64,000 bases of DNA from JASGCK01 sp031538565. GTDB taxonomy: Bacteria > Pseudomonadota > Gammaproteobacteria > Burkholderiales > Burkholderiaceae_C. This document shows positions 1-7,676 of the stretch, one piece after another. Made by a program: the position numbers and the translations under genes. The notes beneath the pieces were generated by a model that was not told the DNA's origin, ran no database searches, and worked only from the letters and a program-made list of their open reading frames with translations. The stretch is from contig JAVKLS010000032.1 in the NCBI GenBank assembly GCA_031538565.1, forward strand, positions 1 to 64,000. The letters run 5' to 3'. Position 1 is the stretch's first letter, and each line of letters begins with the position of its first letter.

Positions 1-86
1 AATTCGCGCGGCTTGCGCCCCGCCTTGACCAATTCGACCATTTGCAATCTAAATTGCTCTGGGTACGGCTTGTTCTTCTCTCGCAT
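1..86 (-). CDS. IS3-family transposase OrfA, N-terminal fragment
   Basis: The minus strand encodes MREKNKPYPEQFRLQMVELV followed by KAGRKPRE and then leaves the window. This is the beginning of the helix-turn-helix OrfA protein of IS3-family elements, which binds the IS ends and is usually joined to the OrfB integrase by programmed frameshifting. The start codon is supported by an AGAAGGAG site about 7 bases upstream. Only about 28 residues are visible, so activity cannot be judged. Confidence 0.75.
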   Translation of the reverse strand, partial: MREKNKPYPEQFRLQMVELVKAGRKPRE

Positions 87-140
87 TTCGGACTCCTTCT
101 GTCTTATCGAAAAAGTGTCCGTGAAATCGGGGTAACTTCA
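1..140 (-). mobile_element. Left end of an IS3-family insertion sequence (partial)
   Basis: On the minus strand this stretch reads as a terminal inverted-repeat-like end beginning TGAAGTTACCCCGATTTC, then a ribosome binding site (AGAAGGAG), then the start of an OrfA-type transposase. The layout of terminal repeat, short leader and small orfA is that of IS3-family elements, whose ends typically begin with TGA or TG. The other end lies outside the window, so the family subgroup, the target duplication and completeness cannot be seen. The boundary at 140/141 is inferred from where the downstream Bug gene becomes coding. Confidence 0.75.
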
Positions 141-1018
141 CCATTGTGGTGCCCAGCGCACCCGGTGGCTCGACCGACTTTACGGCTCGGCTGATCGCAG
201 AGCCGCTGTCCCGGGCGCTGGGCCAACCCGTGGTCGTCGAAAACAAGGCAGGGGCTGCGGGCAACATTGGTAACCAACAAGTGGCTAAGGCCAAGCCCGA
301 TGGTTACACCCTGCTGCTGGCCTACAGCGGCTACCAGGTGGGCAATCCGCACTTGTTCAAGAAGACTGGCTGGGACCCGATCAAGGACTTTGCACCCGTA
401 GCCATGATCACACGCGCACCCCAAGTGGTGGCCGCTCGGGCCAATTTGCCAGTGCACAATCTGCGCGAGCTGGTGGCTTATGCCAAGGCTAATCCAGACA
501 AGCTCAATTACGCATCCTCGGGCAATGGCTCGATTCAGCACATCGCGGGTGAGCTATTCAAGCAAATGACGGGTACAGCCGTCACGCACGTTCCCTACAA
601 GGGCGCAGCGCCTGCCGTGCAAGATTTGCTGGGCGGGCAGGTGGACTTGTTTTTCACCACGCCAGCCTCAGTGGTTAACCACATCAAAGCTGACAAACTC
701 AAGGGGCTGGCCGTCACCAGCAACGCACGCCTAACCTCATTGCCACAGGTGCCGACCACGCGGGAGGCTGACCTCAAAGACTTCACGCTGGACTCTTGGT
801 TCGCCCTGTATGCACCCGCTGGCACACCCAATGAGGTGGTGCAACAGCTCAGCACCGAAATCGCCAAGATATTGGCCTCGCCCGACGTGAAGAAAAAAGC
901 CGAAGATGCAGGCACTCTGGTGGACTACATGGGGTCGGCACAGCTGGGTGAATACACCCGCAAGGAGTTGGCCTATTGGGGACGCGTGATTCAGGACGCA
1001 AAGATCACGGCGGATTGA
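141..1018 (+). pseudogene. Bug/TctC-family substrate-binding protein, 5' end removed by IS insertion
   Basis: This encodes a periplasmic tripartite tricarboxylate transporter receptor (Bug family). The visible protein runs from (I)VVPSAPGGSTDF through the family motif of the type PDGYTLLLA and HVPYKGAAPAVQDLLGGQVD to a normal C-terminus. It lacks the roughly 35-40 N-terminal residues that normally hold the signal peptide and the first beta strand (compare the intact relative at 40175-41161). Coding similarity starts exactly where the IS3 end stops, so the gene was split by insertion. A GTG at 146 could start translation, but the product would have no export signal. It is probably non-functional. 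Confidence 0.8.
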
Positions 1019-1077
1019 TGCATTTGCATCAAGCGCGGTGGAACCACAAAGGCAAAGACAAGTCCAAAGTCTAAACA

Positions 1078-1188
1078 ACATTCTGCATCGCCCTATTCCG
1101 TTCGGACTGAGCCTGTCGAAGTCCTTGATTTGATTAGAACCACCTTTCGACAAGCTCAAGGTGAACGGAGTTTTGCACAGGCTCCTAA
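1078..1188 (-). repeat. REPIN-like dispersed repeat, copy C
   Basis: About 111 bp, reverse complement of the repeats at 30954 and 32803. On the minus strand it starts TAGGAGCCTGTGCAAAACTC and ends with CGATGCAGAATG. Two inner arms, GTTCACCTTGAGCTTGTCGAA and TTCGACAGGCTCAGTCCGAAC, are imperfect reverse complements, so the element can fold into a long hairpin. It lies between the truncated Bug gene and the groES promoter. Short proteins predicted from such repeats are artefacts. Confidence 0.85.
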
Positions 1189-1204
1189 ACAAATTGCCTC
1201 TCCT

Positions 1205-1230
1205 CTTGAAATGAGAGGATTTGCCCGTAT
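1205..1230 (+). promoter_or_regulatory. Sigma-32-type heat-shock promoter of groESL
   Basis: CTTGAAA at 1205-1211 matches the sigma-32 -35 element. It is followed after 12 bases by CCCGTAT at 1224-1230, close to the sigma-32 -10 element CCCCAT. The position, immediately upstream of the CIRCE operator and about 95 bases before groES, fits the main promoter of the operon. Confidence 0.65.
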
Positions 1231-1232
1231 CA

Positions 1233-1259
1233 TTAGCACTCGACAGTTTCGAGTGCTAA
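1233..1259 (+). promoter_or_regulatory. CIRCE operator (HrcA binding site) upstream of groES
   Basis: A perfect inverted repeat, TTAGCACTC, nine bases, GAGTGCTAA, identical to the CIRCE consensus. HrcA binds this operator and represses chaperonin genes at normal temperature. With the sigma-32 promoter just upstream it indicates dual positive and negative heat-shock control, as known for several betaproteobacteria. hrcA itself is not in the window. Confidence 0.95.
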
Positions 1260-1323
1260 CAGCGTCGTGACTGCGTCTTTATTCACTTTTTTCTTTAACC
1301 CTTGCACATTCATAGGAGATGCA

Positions 1324-1617
1324 ATGAAATTACGTCCTTTAGCCGATCGCGTGATCGTCAAACGCGTTGACAGCGAAACAAAAACTGCCTCGGGCATTGT
1401 CATTCCTGACAGCGCCGCAGAGAAGCCAGACCAAGGTGAAGTCTTGGCCGTGGGTCCTGGTAAAACCAACGACAAAGGCGAAACAAAGGCCTTGTCGGTC
1501 AAAGTGGGGGATCGCGTTTTGTTTGGCAAATATAGTGGCCAGTCAGTCAAAGTCGATGGCGATGAGCTGATGGTGATGAAAGAAGACGATCTTTTCGCGG
1601 TTGTCGAAAAGAAGTAA
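1324..1617 (+). CDS. groES: Co-chaperonin GroES
   Basis: A 97-residue Hsp10 that caps the GroEL folding chamber in the cytoplasm. The sequence starts MKLRPLADRVIVKR and contains the mobile loop (SETKTASGIVIPDSA, residues about 16-30) that docks on GroEL, and the conserved VLAVGPG segment. I chose the ATG at 1324 because it follows AGGAGATGCA and matches the family start; the frame stays open upstream without homology. It is the first gene of the groESL operon under the CIRCE and sigma-32 control region, 45 bp before groEL. Confidence 0.97.
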   Translation: MKLRPLADRVIVKRVDSETKTASGIVIPDSAAEKPDQGEVLAVGPGKTNDKGETKALSVKVGDRVLFGKYSGQSVKVDGDELMVMKEDDLFAVVEKK

Positions 1618-1662
1618 TCCATCCCCCCTCATTTAACTTTTTAATTTATTGGAGAAATAAAC

Positions 1663-3321
1663 ATGGCAGCAAAAGACGTCATTTTCGGCGGCGAAGCCCG
1701 CGCACGCATGGTTGAGGGTGTGAACATCCTCGCCAACGCAGTTAAAGTTACCCTCGGCCCCAAAGGTCGCAACGTGGTGCTAGAGCGCTCGTTTGGCGCG
1801 CCTACCGTCACTAAAGACGGTGTGTCAGTGGCTAAAGAAATCGAGCTCAAAGACAAGTTGCAAAACATGGGCGCTCAGATGGTCAAGGAAGTTGCCTCTA
1901 AAACCTCCGACAACGCGGGTGACGGCACCACTACCGCTACCGTGCTAGCCCAAGCCATTGTGCGCGAAGGCATGAAGTACGTGGCGGCTGGCATGAATCC
2001 TATGGACTTGAAGCGCGGCATCGACAAAGCGGTCACAGCGCTGATCGAGCAACTCAAAAAAGCCTCGAAACCAACCACGACTAGTAAAGAAATCGCTCAG
2101 GTGGGTTCTATTTCCGCTAATTCGGACTCCAGCATTGGCGACATTATTGCTAGCGCTATGGACAAAGTCGGCAAAGAAGGCGTGATTACGGTGGAAGATG
2201 GTAAGTCGTTGCAAAACGAACTGGACGTCGTCGAAGGTATGCAGTTTGACCGTGGCTACCTGTCACCCTACTTCATCAACAACCCAGAAAAGCAAGCCGC
2301 CCTGCTGGACAACCCATTTGTGCTGCTCTACGACAAAAAAGTTAGCAACATCCGTGACTTGCTGCCTGTACTCGAGCAAGTGGCAAAGGCGGGGCGCCCA
2401 CTACTCATCATTGCAGAAGACGTGGACGGCGAAGCGCTGGCCACCTTGGTAGTCAACACCATCCGTGGCATTTTGAAAGTGGTCGCCGTCAAAGCCCCAG
2501 GTTTTGGCGATCGTCGCAAAGCCATGCTGGAAGACATCGCCATCCTGACTGGCGGCAAAGTGATTGCCGAAGAAGTGGGCTTGACACTCGAGAAAGTGAC
2601 TTTGGAAGACCTCGGCCAAGCCAAGCGCATCGAAGTGGGCAAAGAAAACACCATCATCATCGACGGTGCCGGCAAGGCTGTGGACATTGAAGCCCGCGTT
2701 AAACAAGTGCGCGTTCAAATCGAAGAAGCCACGTCTGACTACGACCGCGAAAAACTGCAAGAGCGCGTCGCAAAACTCGCTGGCGGCGTTGCTGTGATCA
2801 AGGTTGGTGCGGCCACCGAAGTGGAGATGAAAGAGAAAAAAGCTCGCGTGGAAGACGCCCTGCACGCCACCCGCGCAGCCGTGGAAGAAGGCATTGTGGC
2901 TGGCGGCGGTGTGGCGCTTTTGCGTGCACGCCAAGCGGCAGGCAAAATTGACGGTGCAAATGCTGACCAAGATGCGGGCATCAAACTGGTGCTCAAAGCC
3001 ATAGAAGCGCCTCTGCGCGAGATCGTGTACAACGCAGGTGGCGAGCCATCGGTGGTTGTCAACGCCATTCTTGCAGGCAAAGGTAATTACGGCTTTAACG
3101 CCGCCAACGACACCTACGGAGACATGATCGAAATGGGCATCCTCGATCCAACCAAGGTAACGCGCACTGCGCTGCAAAATGCAGCCTCGGTGGCTAGTTT
3201 GATGCTGACAACTGAGTGCATGGTTGCCGAAGCGCCTAAAGACGATTCTGGCGCTGGCGGTATGCCAGGCGGCATGGGTGGCATGGGTGGCATGGGCGGT
3301 ATGGGCGATATGGGGATGTAA
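1663..3321 (+). CDS. groEL: Chaperonin GroEL (Hsp60)
   Basis: A 552-residue chaperonin subunit that folds client proteins in an ATP-driven double ring with GroES. Visible family landmarks are AAKDVIFGGEAR at the start, the ATP site motif DGTTTATVLAQ (around residue 87), the GEPSVVVNAIL region and a C-terminal GGM repeat tail. The length is normal. It is preceded by a GGAGAAA site and cotranscribed with groES. A half-length repeat and an intrinsic terminator follow. Confidence 0.98.
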   Translation: MAAKDVIFGGEARARMVEGVNILANAVKVTLGPKGRNVVLERSFGAPTVTKDGVSVAKEIELKDKLQNMGAQMVKEVASKTSDNAGDGTTTATVLAQAIVREGMKYVAAGMNPMDLKRGIDKAVTALIEQLKKASKPTTTSKEIAQVGSISANSDSSIGDIIASAMDKVGKEGVITVEDGKSLQNELDVVEGMQFDRGYLSPYFINNPEKQAALLDNPFVLLYDKKVSNIRDLLPVLEQVAKAGRPLLIIAEDVDGEALATLVVNTIRGILKVVAVKAPGFGDRRKAMLEDIAILTGGKVIAEEVGLTLEKVTLEDLGQAKRIEVGKENTIIIDGAGKAVDIEARVKQVRVQIEEATSDYDREKLQERVAKLAGGVAVIKVGAATEVEMKEKKARVEDALHATRAAVEEGIVAGGGVALLRARQAAGKIDGANADQDAGIKLVLKAIEAPLREIVYNAGGEPSVVVNAILAGKGNYGFNAANDTYGDMIEMGILDPTKVTRTALQNAASVASLMLTTECMVAEAPKDDSGAGGMPGGMGGMGGMGGMGDMGM

Positions 3322-3357
3322 TTTCCGTTCTCGTCCGTTCGCGCTAACTCGCGAACC

Positions 3358-3383
3358 ATTCACCCTGAGCTTGTCGAAGGGTG
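3358..3383 (+). repeat. Partial copy of the REP-type half element
   Basis: ATTCACCCTGAGCTTGTCGA and the following AGGGTG match one arm of the larger dispersed repeats at 1078, 30954 and 32803. It forms its own small hairpin (CACCCT with AGGGTG). It lies 36 bp after groEL. Confidence 0.6.
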
Positions 3384-3396
3384 ATCCGCAAAAACT

Positions 3397-3432
3397 AAAA
3401 CCCTCGTACGGCGTGAGCTTTGCGGGGGTTTT
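3397..3432 (+). terminator. Putative rho-independent terminator after groEL
   Basis: AAAACCC at 3397-3403 can pair with GGGTTTT at 3426-3432, giving a stem whose 3' arm ends in a T run. It stands 75 bp after the groEL stop and before the next gene, where termination of groESL is expected. The loop is long (22 bases), so the assignment is moderate. Confidence 0.5.
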
Positions 3433-3485
3433 ACTTTAGGTTTGAGACCTAGTCAGTAAGGGGTAATCCTTATAATTTGGGTGTC

Positions 3486-4166
3486 ATGACAAACTCATCC
3501 CCGCTCCAAATTTTTGTAAAAAACTGGCAACGTACCTACGGGTATTTGTCGGGGAGATTAGTACGCATCGCATCGCTGTGCCGCGAGAATAAGGGTGAAA
3601 TCGCACAGCATTTGCTCAGTCTCTCGTCGCGTGATCGTTATTTTCGATTTGGGTTTGCGGCATCGGACGCTTACATTCACAACTACGTCGACGGTCTCAA
3701 TTTTGAACGTGACCGAGTGTACGGAATTTACAATCATCAAGCGCGACTCGTTGCCACGGCGCACGTCGCGCACATGAGCGAGACGAATCAAGCGCCACTT
3801 AGCTTTGGACTTGGTTTTTCACACAAAGCGGAGTTTGGTGTATCGGTCTTGGCCGAGTGCCGTGGCAAGGGCTACGGCGGACGCTTGTTTAATCGCGCGG
3901 TTATCCACGCACGCAACCAAGGAGTGACAGTACTGCACATCCATGCGCTCACGGAAAACGCTGAGATGCTGCACATCGCTAAAAAAGGTGGGGCAACGCT
4001 CATCAATTACGGCAGCGAAACCGAAGCACATTTGGCGCTGCCTAAAGCGGATTTAGATAGCCGTATGTCCGAGCTTACCGCCGATCATTTTGGCAACGCA
4101 GACAGCCTCGCGCATGGAAAAAATTGGTTTCAAACCTTACCAATTCGTCTCGCGTTCGGGCGCTGA
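3486..4166 (+). CDS. GNAT-family N-acetyltransferase
   Basis: A protein of about 226 residues with a GCN5-related acetyltransferase core. It has the RDRYFRFGF segment near residue 55 that is common in this subfamily, a beta strand, and an acetyl-CoA-binding region CRGKGYGGRLFNRAVIHARN around residues 122-141, which fits the Q/R-x-x-G-x-G/A P-loop pattern. The ATG at 3486 is preferred over a TTG three codons earlier. A TATAAT sequence sits only 10 bp before the ATG, so the transcript may be leaderless or start further downstream. The 3' end overlaps the convergent amt gene by 30 bp. The substrate is unknown. Confidence 0.8.
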   Translation: MTNSSPLQIFVKNWQRTYGYLSGRLVRIASLCRENKGEIAQHLLSLSSRDRYFRFGFAASDAYIHNYVDGLNFERDRVYGIYNHQARLVATAHVAHMSETNQAPLSFGLGFSHKAEFGVSVLAECRGKGYGGRLFNRAVIHARNQGVTVLHIHALTENAEMLHIAKKGGATLINYGSETEAHLALPKADLDSRMSELTADHFGNADSLAHGKNWFQTLPIRLAFGR

Positions 4167-5339
4167 GCTGATTTTGTGAATAGACAAATCAGCGCCGTTA
4201 AACTCCTCCTCCTCAGAAAGTCGCAATCCCATCGTCGCCTTAAGTGCGCCGTACACCGCAAAGCCGCCAATGAGAGCCCATGCAATCGCAGCACCCGTGC
4301 CAATGAGCTGAGCCCAAAAACTCACCCCCCCAATGCCGCCTAGCAGCTTGGAGCCAAAAATACCTGCTGCGATACCGCCCCAAGCCCCGCACAAACCGTG
4401 CAACGGCCACACGCCAAGCACATCGTCCACCTTCCATTTGTTTTGCGTCAATGCAAACATACGGGTAAAAATAGCACCCGCGATTCCACCCACAACTAAG
4501 GCGCCAATTGGATGCATTAAGTCTGAGCCCGCGCACACCGCCACCAAGCCCGCCAACGGTCCGTTGTAAACAAAGCCTGGGTCATTGCGCCCGATCACAA
4601 GTGCGACCAAGGTGCCCCCTACCATCGCCATGAGTGAGTTCACCGCTACCAGACCCGAAATTTTGTCGATCGTTTGCGCGCTCATCACGTTAAAACCAAA
4701 CCAGCCAACCGCCAAAATCCAAGCGCCCAGAGCAAGAAAAGGAATAGAAGATGGCGGATGCCCCGCAATGCTGCCGTCTTTGCGATAGCGGTTGAGCCTT
4801 GCGCCAAGAAGCATCACCGCAGGCAATGCAATCCACCCCCCCATCGCATGAACCACCACCGAGCCTGCAAAGTCATGGAAGTTTTCACCCGTGAGGGCTT
4901 TAATTCCGTTTTGTAACAAGGTGCTTTCATTCCACACTTGCCCTTCAAACAGCGGGTAAATAACGCCCACAATCACAGCCGTCGCAATAAGTTGCGGCCA
5001 AAACTGAGCGCGCTCGGCAATACCGCCCGAAATGATAGCCGGCACGGCCGCCGCAAAGGTGAGTAAAAAGAAAAACTTGACCAGTTCGTAGCCATTTTTT
5101 GCCGCCAGCGTTTCTGCGCCCACCATAAAACTTGTGCCGTAGGCAATGCCGTAGCCAATGGCAAAGTACACCACGGTGGAAATTGAAAAGTCCACCAAAA
5201 TTTTGACCAGTGCATTGACCTGATTTTTTTTACGAACCGTACCCAGTTCTAAAAATGCAAATCCCGAATGCATGGCGAGCACCATAATGGCTCCCAATAA
5301 AATAAATAGCGCATCATTGCCCTGTTTTAGTGCTTCCAT
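4137..5339 (-). CDS. amt: Ammonium transporter (Amt family)
   Basis: A 400-residue inner-membrane protein with about 11 hydrophobic helices that conducts ammonium. Family landmarks are MHSGFAFLELGTVRKKNQVNA near the N-terminus and the two pore histidines in VVVHAMGGW and WPLHGLCGAWGG. The start at MEALKQGND is chosen because it matches the family; 17 extra upstream codons have no homology. It has no cleavable signal peptide, unlike E. coli AmtB. No glnK regulator is adjacent, so nitrogen control cannot be seen here. It is divergent from metX and convergent with the GNAT gene, with a 30 bp overlap. Confidence 0.93.
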   Translation of the reverse strand: MEALKQGNDALFILLGAIMVLAMHSGFAFLELGTVRKKNQVNALVKILVDFSISTVVYFAIGYGIAYGTSFMVGAETLAAKNGYELVKFFFLLTFAAAVPAIISGGIAERAQFWPQLIATAVIVGVIYPLFEGQVWNESTLLQNGIKALTGENFHDFAGSVVVHAMGGWIALPAVMLLGARLNRYRKDGSIAGHPPSSIPFLALGAWILAVGWFGFNVMSAQTIDKISGLVAVNSLMAMVGGTLVALVIGRNDPGFVYNGPLAGLVAVCAGSDLMHPIGALVVGGIAGAIFTRMFALTQNKWKVDDVLGVWPLHGLCGAWGGIAAGIFGSKLLGGIGGVSFWAQLIGTGAAIAWALIGGFAVYGALKATMGLRLSEEEEFNGADLSIHKISSAPERETNW

Positions 5340-5393
5340 TGTGCTGATTCCATGAGTGTTGTGCGATAAAAATAATTTCCTGCAGAGCATTAC

Positions 5394-5419
5394 GCAATTG
5401 CCATGCCAATGGCAATTGC
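5394..5419. promoter_or_regulatory. Perfect 11-bp inverted repeat between amt and metX
   Basis: GCAATTGCCAT and ATGGCAATTGC are exact reverse complements separated by four bases. The repeat lies in the 107 bp divergent intergenic region, 28 bp before the metX start. No T run follows, so it is not an obvious terminator. It could be an operator or a hairpin in the metX leader. The regulator is not known to me. Confidence 0.5.
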
Positions 5420-5446
5420 AGGGGCTTCATTTACACTTGCCCATCC

Positions 5447-6571
5447 ATGACGCGACTCACATCCACACCCCAGTCCATGCATTTCGACCAAGCGCTGCGG
5501 CTATCAAGCGGCAGACAAATCGCGTGCTACGACTTGGCTTACGAGACCTATGGCACTTTAAATGCCACGCAGTCAAACGCCGTACTCATTTGTCACGCCT
5601 TGAATGCTTCGCACCACGTCGCGGGTGTGTATGCAGAGGACGAAAAAAATATCGGCTGGTGGGACAGCATGGTGGGACCTGGTAAGCCCGTGGATACAGA
5701 CAAGTTTTTTGTAATCGGCGTCAACAATCTGGGATCATGTTTTGGCTCTACCGGCCCCTCGCATATCAATCCAGAAACGGGAGGGCCTTATGGTGAAAGC
5801 TTTCCCGTCGTCACGGTAGAAGATTGGGTGCGGGCGCAAGAGCGCCTTATCACACGTCTTGGCATTCAACAATTGGCGGCCGTCATGGGCGGCAGTCTTG
5901 GCGGAATGCAGGCGCTATCGTGGGCGCTGCAATTTCCAGACCGCCTGCGCCACTGCGTGTGCATTGCAAGCGCGCCAAATTTATCGGCGCAAAACATTGC
6001 CTTTAACGAAGTCGCCCGCCGCGCCATTACAACCGACCCCGACTTTCATGGCGGCGATTTTTATGCCCACGCCGCCGTGCCCGAGCGCGGCTTGCGCCTC
6101 GCACGTATGGTTGGTCACATCACCTACTTGAGCGATGATGCGATGGATGAAAAGTTTGGGCGCAATCGCATTGAATCCCTACAAGGGCGCGCTGCTTACG
6201 GTTTTGACGAAGAGTTTCAAATTGAAAGCTATCTCAAGCATCAAGGTCAAAAATTTGCCCACTACTTTGACGCCAACACTTATTTGCTCATTACGCGAGC
6301 GCTAGATTACTTCGATCCCGCCAAAGCCTACGCGGGTGATTTAAGCGCCGCACTCGCCTGTGCGCAGGCACAATTTTTAGTGGTGAGCTTCACCACCGAT
6401 TGGCGATTCCCCGCCAGCCGCAGCCGCGAAATTGTGAAAGCCTTGGTGGACAACAAACACCCCGTTAGCTACGCAGAAATCAATGCCCCGCAGGGGCACG
6501 ATGCATTTTTACTCGAAGATCCTCGCTACCACGGCGTCATCCGCTCTTACTTTGGAGACATGGCTAGATGA
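5447..6571 (+). CDS. metX: Homoserine O-acyltransferase (MetX)
   Basis: A 374-residue alpha/beta-hydrolase-fold enzyme that acylates homoserine as the first committed step of methionine synthesis. Landmarks are LAYETYGTLNA (about 30-40), NLGSCFGSTGPSH (94-106), the nucleophile elbow GGSLGGMQ with Ser150, and the C-terminal TTDWRFP and GHDAFLLE segments that carry the Asp and His of the triad. Many betaproteobacterial MetX proteins are annotated as succinyltransferases (MetXS), so acetyl versus succinyl donor cannot be fixed by eye. It is translationally coupled to metW by an ATGA overlap. Confidence 0.94.
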   Translation: MTRLTSTPQSMHFDQALRLSSGRQIACYDLAYETYGTLNATQSNAVLICHALNASHHVAGVYAEDEKNIGWWDSMVGPGKPVDTDKFFVIGVNNLGSCFGSTGPSHINPETGGPYGESFPVVTVEDWVRAQERLITRLGIQQLAAVMGGSLGGMQALSWALQFPDRLRHCVCIASAPNLSAQNIAFNEVARRAITTDPDFHGGDFYAHAAVPERGLRLARMVGHITYLSDDAMDEKFGRNRIESLQGRAAYGFDEEFQIESYLKHQGQKFAHYFDANTYLLITRALDYFDPAKAYAGDLSAALACAQAQFLVVSFTTDWRFPASRSREIVKALVDNKHPVSYAEINAPQGHDAFLLEDPRYHGVIRSYFGDMAR

Positions 6572-7146
6572 GTCCCTTTGTACTGCAAACCATTGCCGCA
6601 CTTGTTCCCCCCAGCGCACGGGTACTTGATTTGGGCTGCGGTGATGGCGAGTTGCTTGCGCACTTGCAAGCCTCCAAAAATTGCACGGGCTACGGCATTG
6701 AAATTGACGACCACGCCGTGCAAGCCTGCGTGCAGCGCGGTGTCAACGTCATTCAACTCAATCTTGAGGAGGGTTTAAATTTATTTGCTGACAGCAGCTT
6801 TGATGTGGTTTTGCAAATCGATACGCTGCAACATCTTCGCAACGCCGAAGTCATGCTGCGCGAGACCGTGCGCGTAGGCAAAACGGGTATCGTGGCATTC
6901 CCAAATTTTGCGCATTGGCCTAATCGTTTAAGCGTTTTGCAAGGGCGTATGCCCGTCACCAAACGACTACCGTATCAGTGGTACGACACGCCTAATATCC
7001 GCGTGGGAACCTATCAAGATTTTGCTGCGCTTGCCGCCCACAACCAACTGCGCGTCACCGATAGCTTTGGCATTCAGGACGATATCCTCATTCGCAGCCT
7101 GCCCAATTGGCGTGCGGGCACAGCCGTATTTAAACTCACCAAGTAG
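6568..7146 (+). CDS. metW: Methionine biosynthesis protein MetW
   Basis: A 192-residue SAM-methyltransferase-fold protein with motif I VLDLGCGDGELL near residues 19-30, followed by YGIEIDDHAV and the DVVLQIDTLQHLRN segment. In many proteobacteria MetW is encoded directly after metX and is needed for full MetX activity rather than acting as a known methyltransferase. The 4-bp ATGA overlap with metX supports a common operon. It is convergent with recX. Confidence 0.92.
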   Translation: MSPFVLQTIAALVPPSARVLDLGCGDGELLAHLQASKNCTGYGIEIDDHAVQACVQRGVNVIQLNLEEGLNLFADSSFDVVLQIDTLQHLRNAEVMLRETVRVGKTGIVAFPNFAHWPNRLSVLQGRMPVTKRLPYQWYDTPNIRVGTYQDFAALAAHNQLRVTDSFGIQDDILIRSLPNWRAGTAVFKLTK

Positions 7147-7196
7147 CGTGGGCACATACTCCAATCGAAACTCGTCTTCCAACCCAATACGCCCAG

Positions 7197-7661
7197 CTAC
7201 CCTGCCACTTGTTTGGATGCGCGAATCACCCGCGCCACAATTTCTCCGCCAAACCCACGCGCTGCCAAAAATCGCGCTTGCTTGGCGTACTCGCTGAGAT
7301 TGGCGTAGGGCGCATCAAATTTGCGCGACCACACCTGCCATGCGCGATCAAATTCGGTTTCTTTCAATTGCTCTGCGGCATCTGCAATCATGCCTGCGTC
7401 TATGCCTTTAGTTTTGAGCGTATTTAAAAGTCGCGCCGCACCAAAGCGACTGGCTTTTTGATTCAGCGTGGACTCCACAACCCGCGCCTCGGAAATAAAT
7501 CCTTTAGCCGCCAAATCGTCAAGCGCTGCTTTGAGTTCACCTTCGCACTCTTCGTACTCCTTGAGTTTTTGCACTAACTCAAAACGCGAATACTCACGTG
7601 CAGCAAGATAGCGCAAAGCGCGTCCTTTTAATGAGGGCTTATCAAAAGGCACGCCTGTCAA
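7197..7661 (-). CDS. recX: Regulatory protein RecX
   Basis: A 154-residue, mostly helical protein that caps and limits RecA filaments. Visible RecX repeats include LKGRALRYLAAREYSRFELVQKL, LAAKGFISEARVVESTL and FLAARGFGGEIVARVI, the three tandem helical units of the family. It lies 15 bp after recA on the same strand, so it belongs to the SOS-controlled recA-recX operon. Length is normal. Confidence 0.93.
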   Translation of the reverse strand: MTGVPFDKPSLKGRALRYLAAREYSRFELVQKLKEYEECEGELKAALDDLAAKGFISEARVVESTLNQKASRFGAARLLNTLKTKGIDAGMIADAAEQLKETEFDRAWQVWSRKFDAPYANLSEYAKQARFLAARGFGGEIVARVIRASKQVAG

Positions 7662-7676
7662 ACTTTGGGGCAGTGT

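Noticed and set aside
146..1018. An intact Bug protein starting at the GTG at 146
   Set aside because: It would lack any signal peptide and the first family segment, and the IS3 end abuts the coding sequence, so a truncated gene is the better reading.
2401..3363. A 320-codon open frame opposite groEL
   Set aside because: It is rich in His, Phe and Ala as expected from antisense reading of a biased gene, has no homology I recognise, and groEL is unquestionable.
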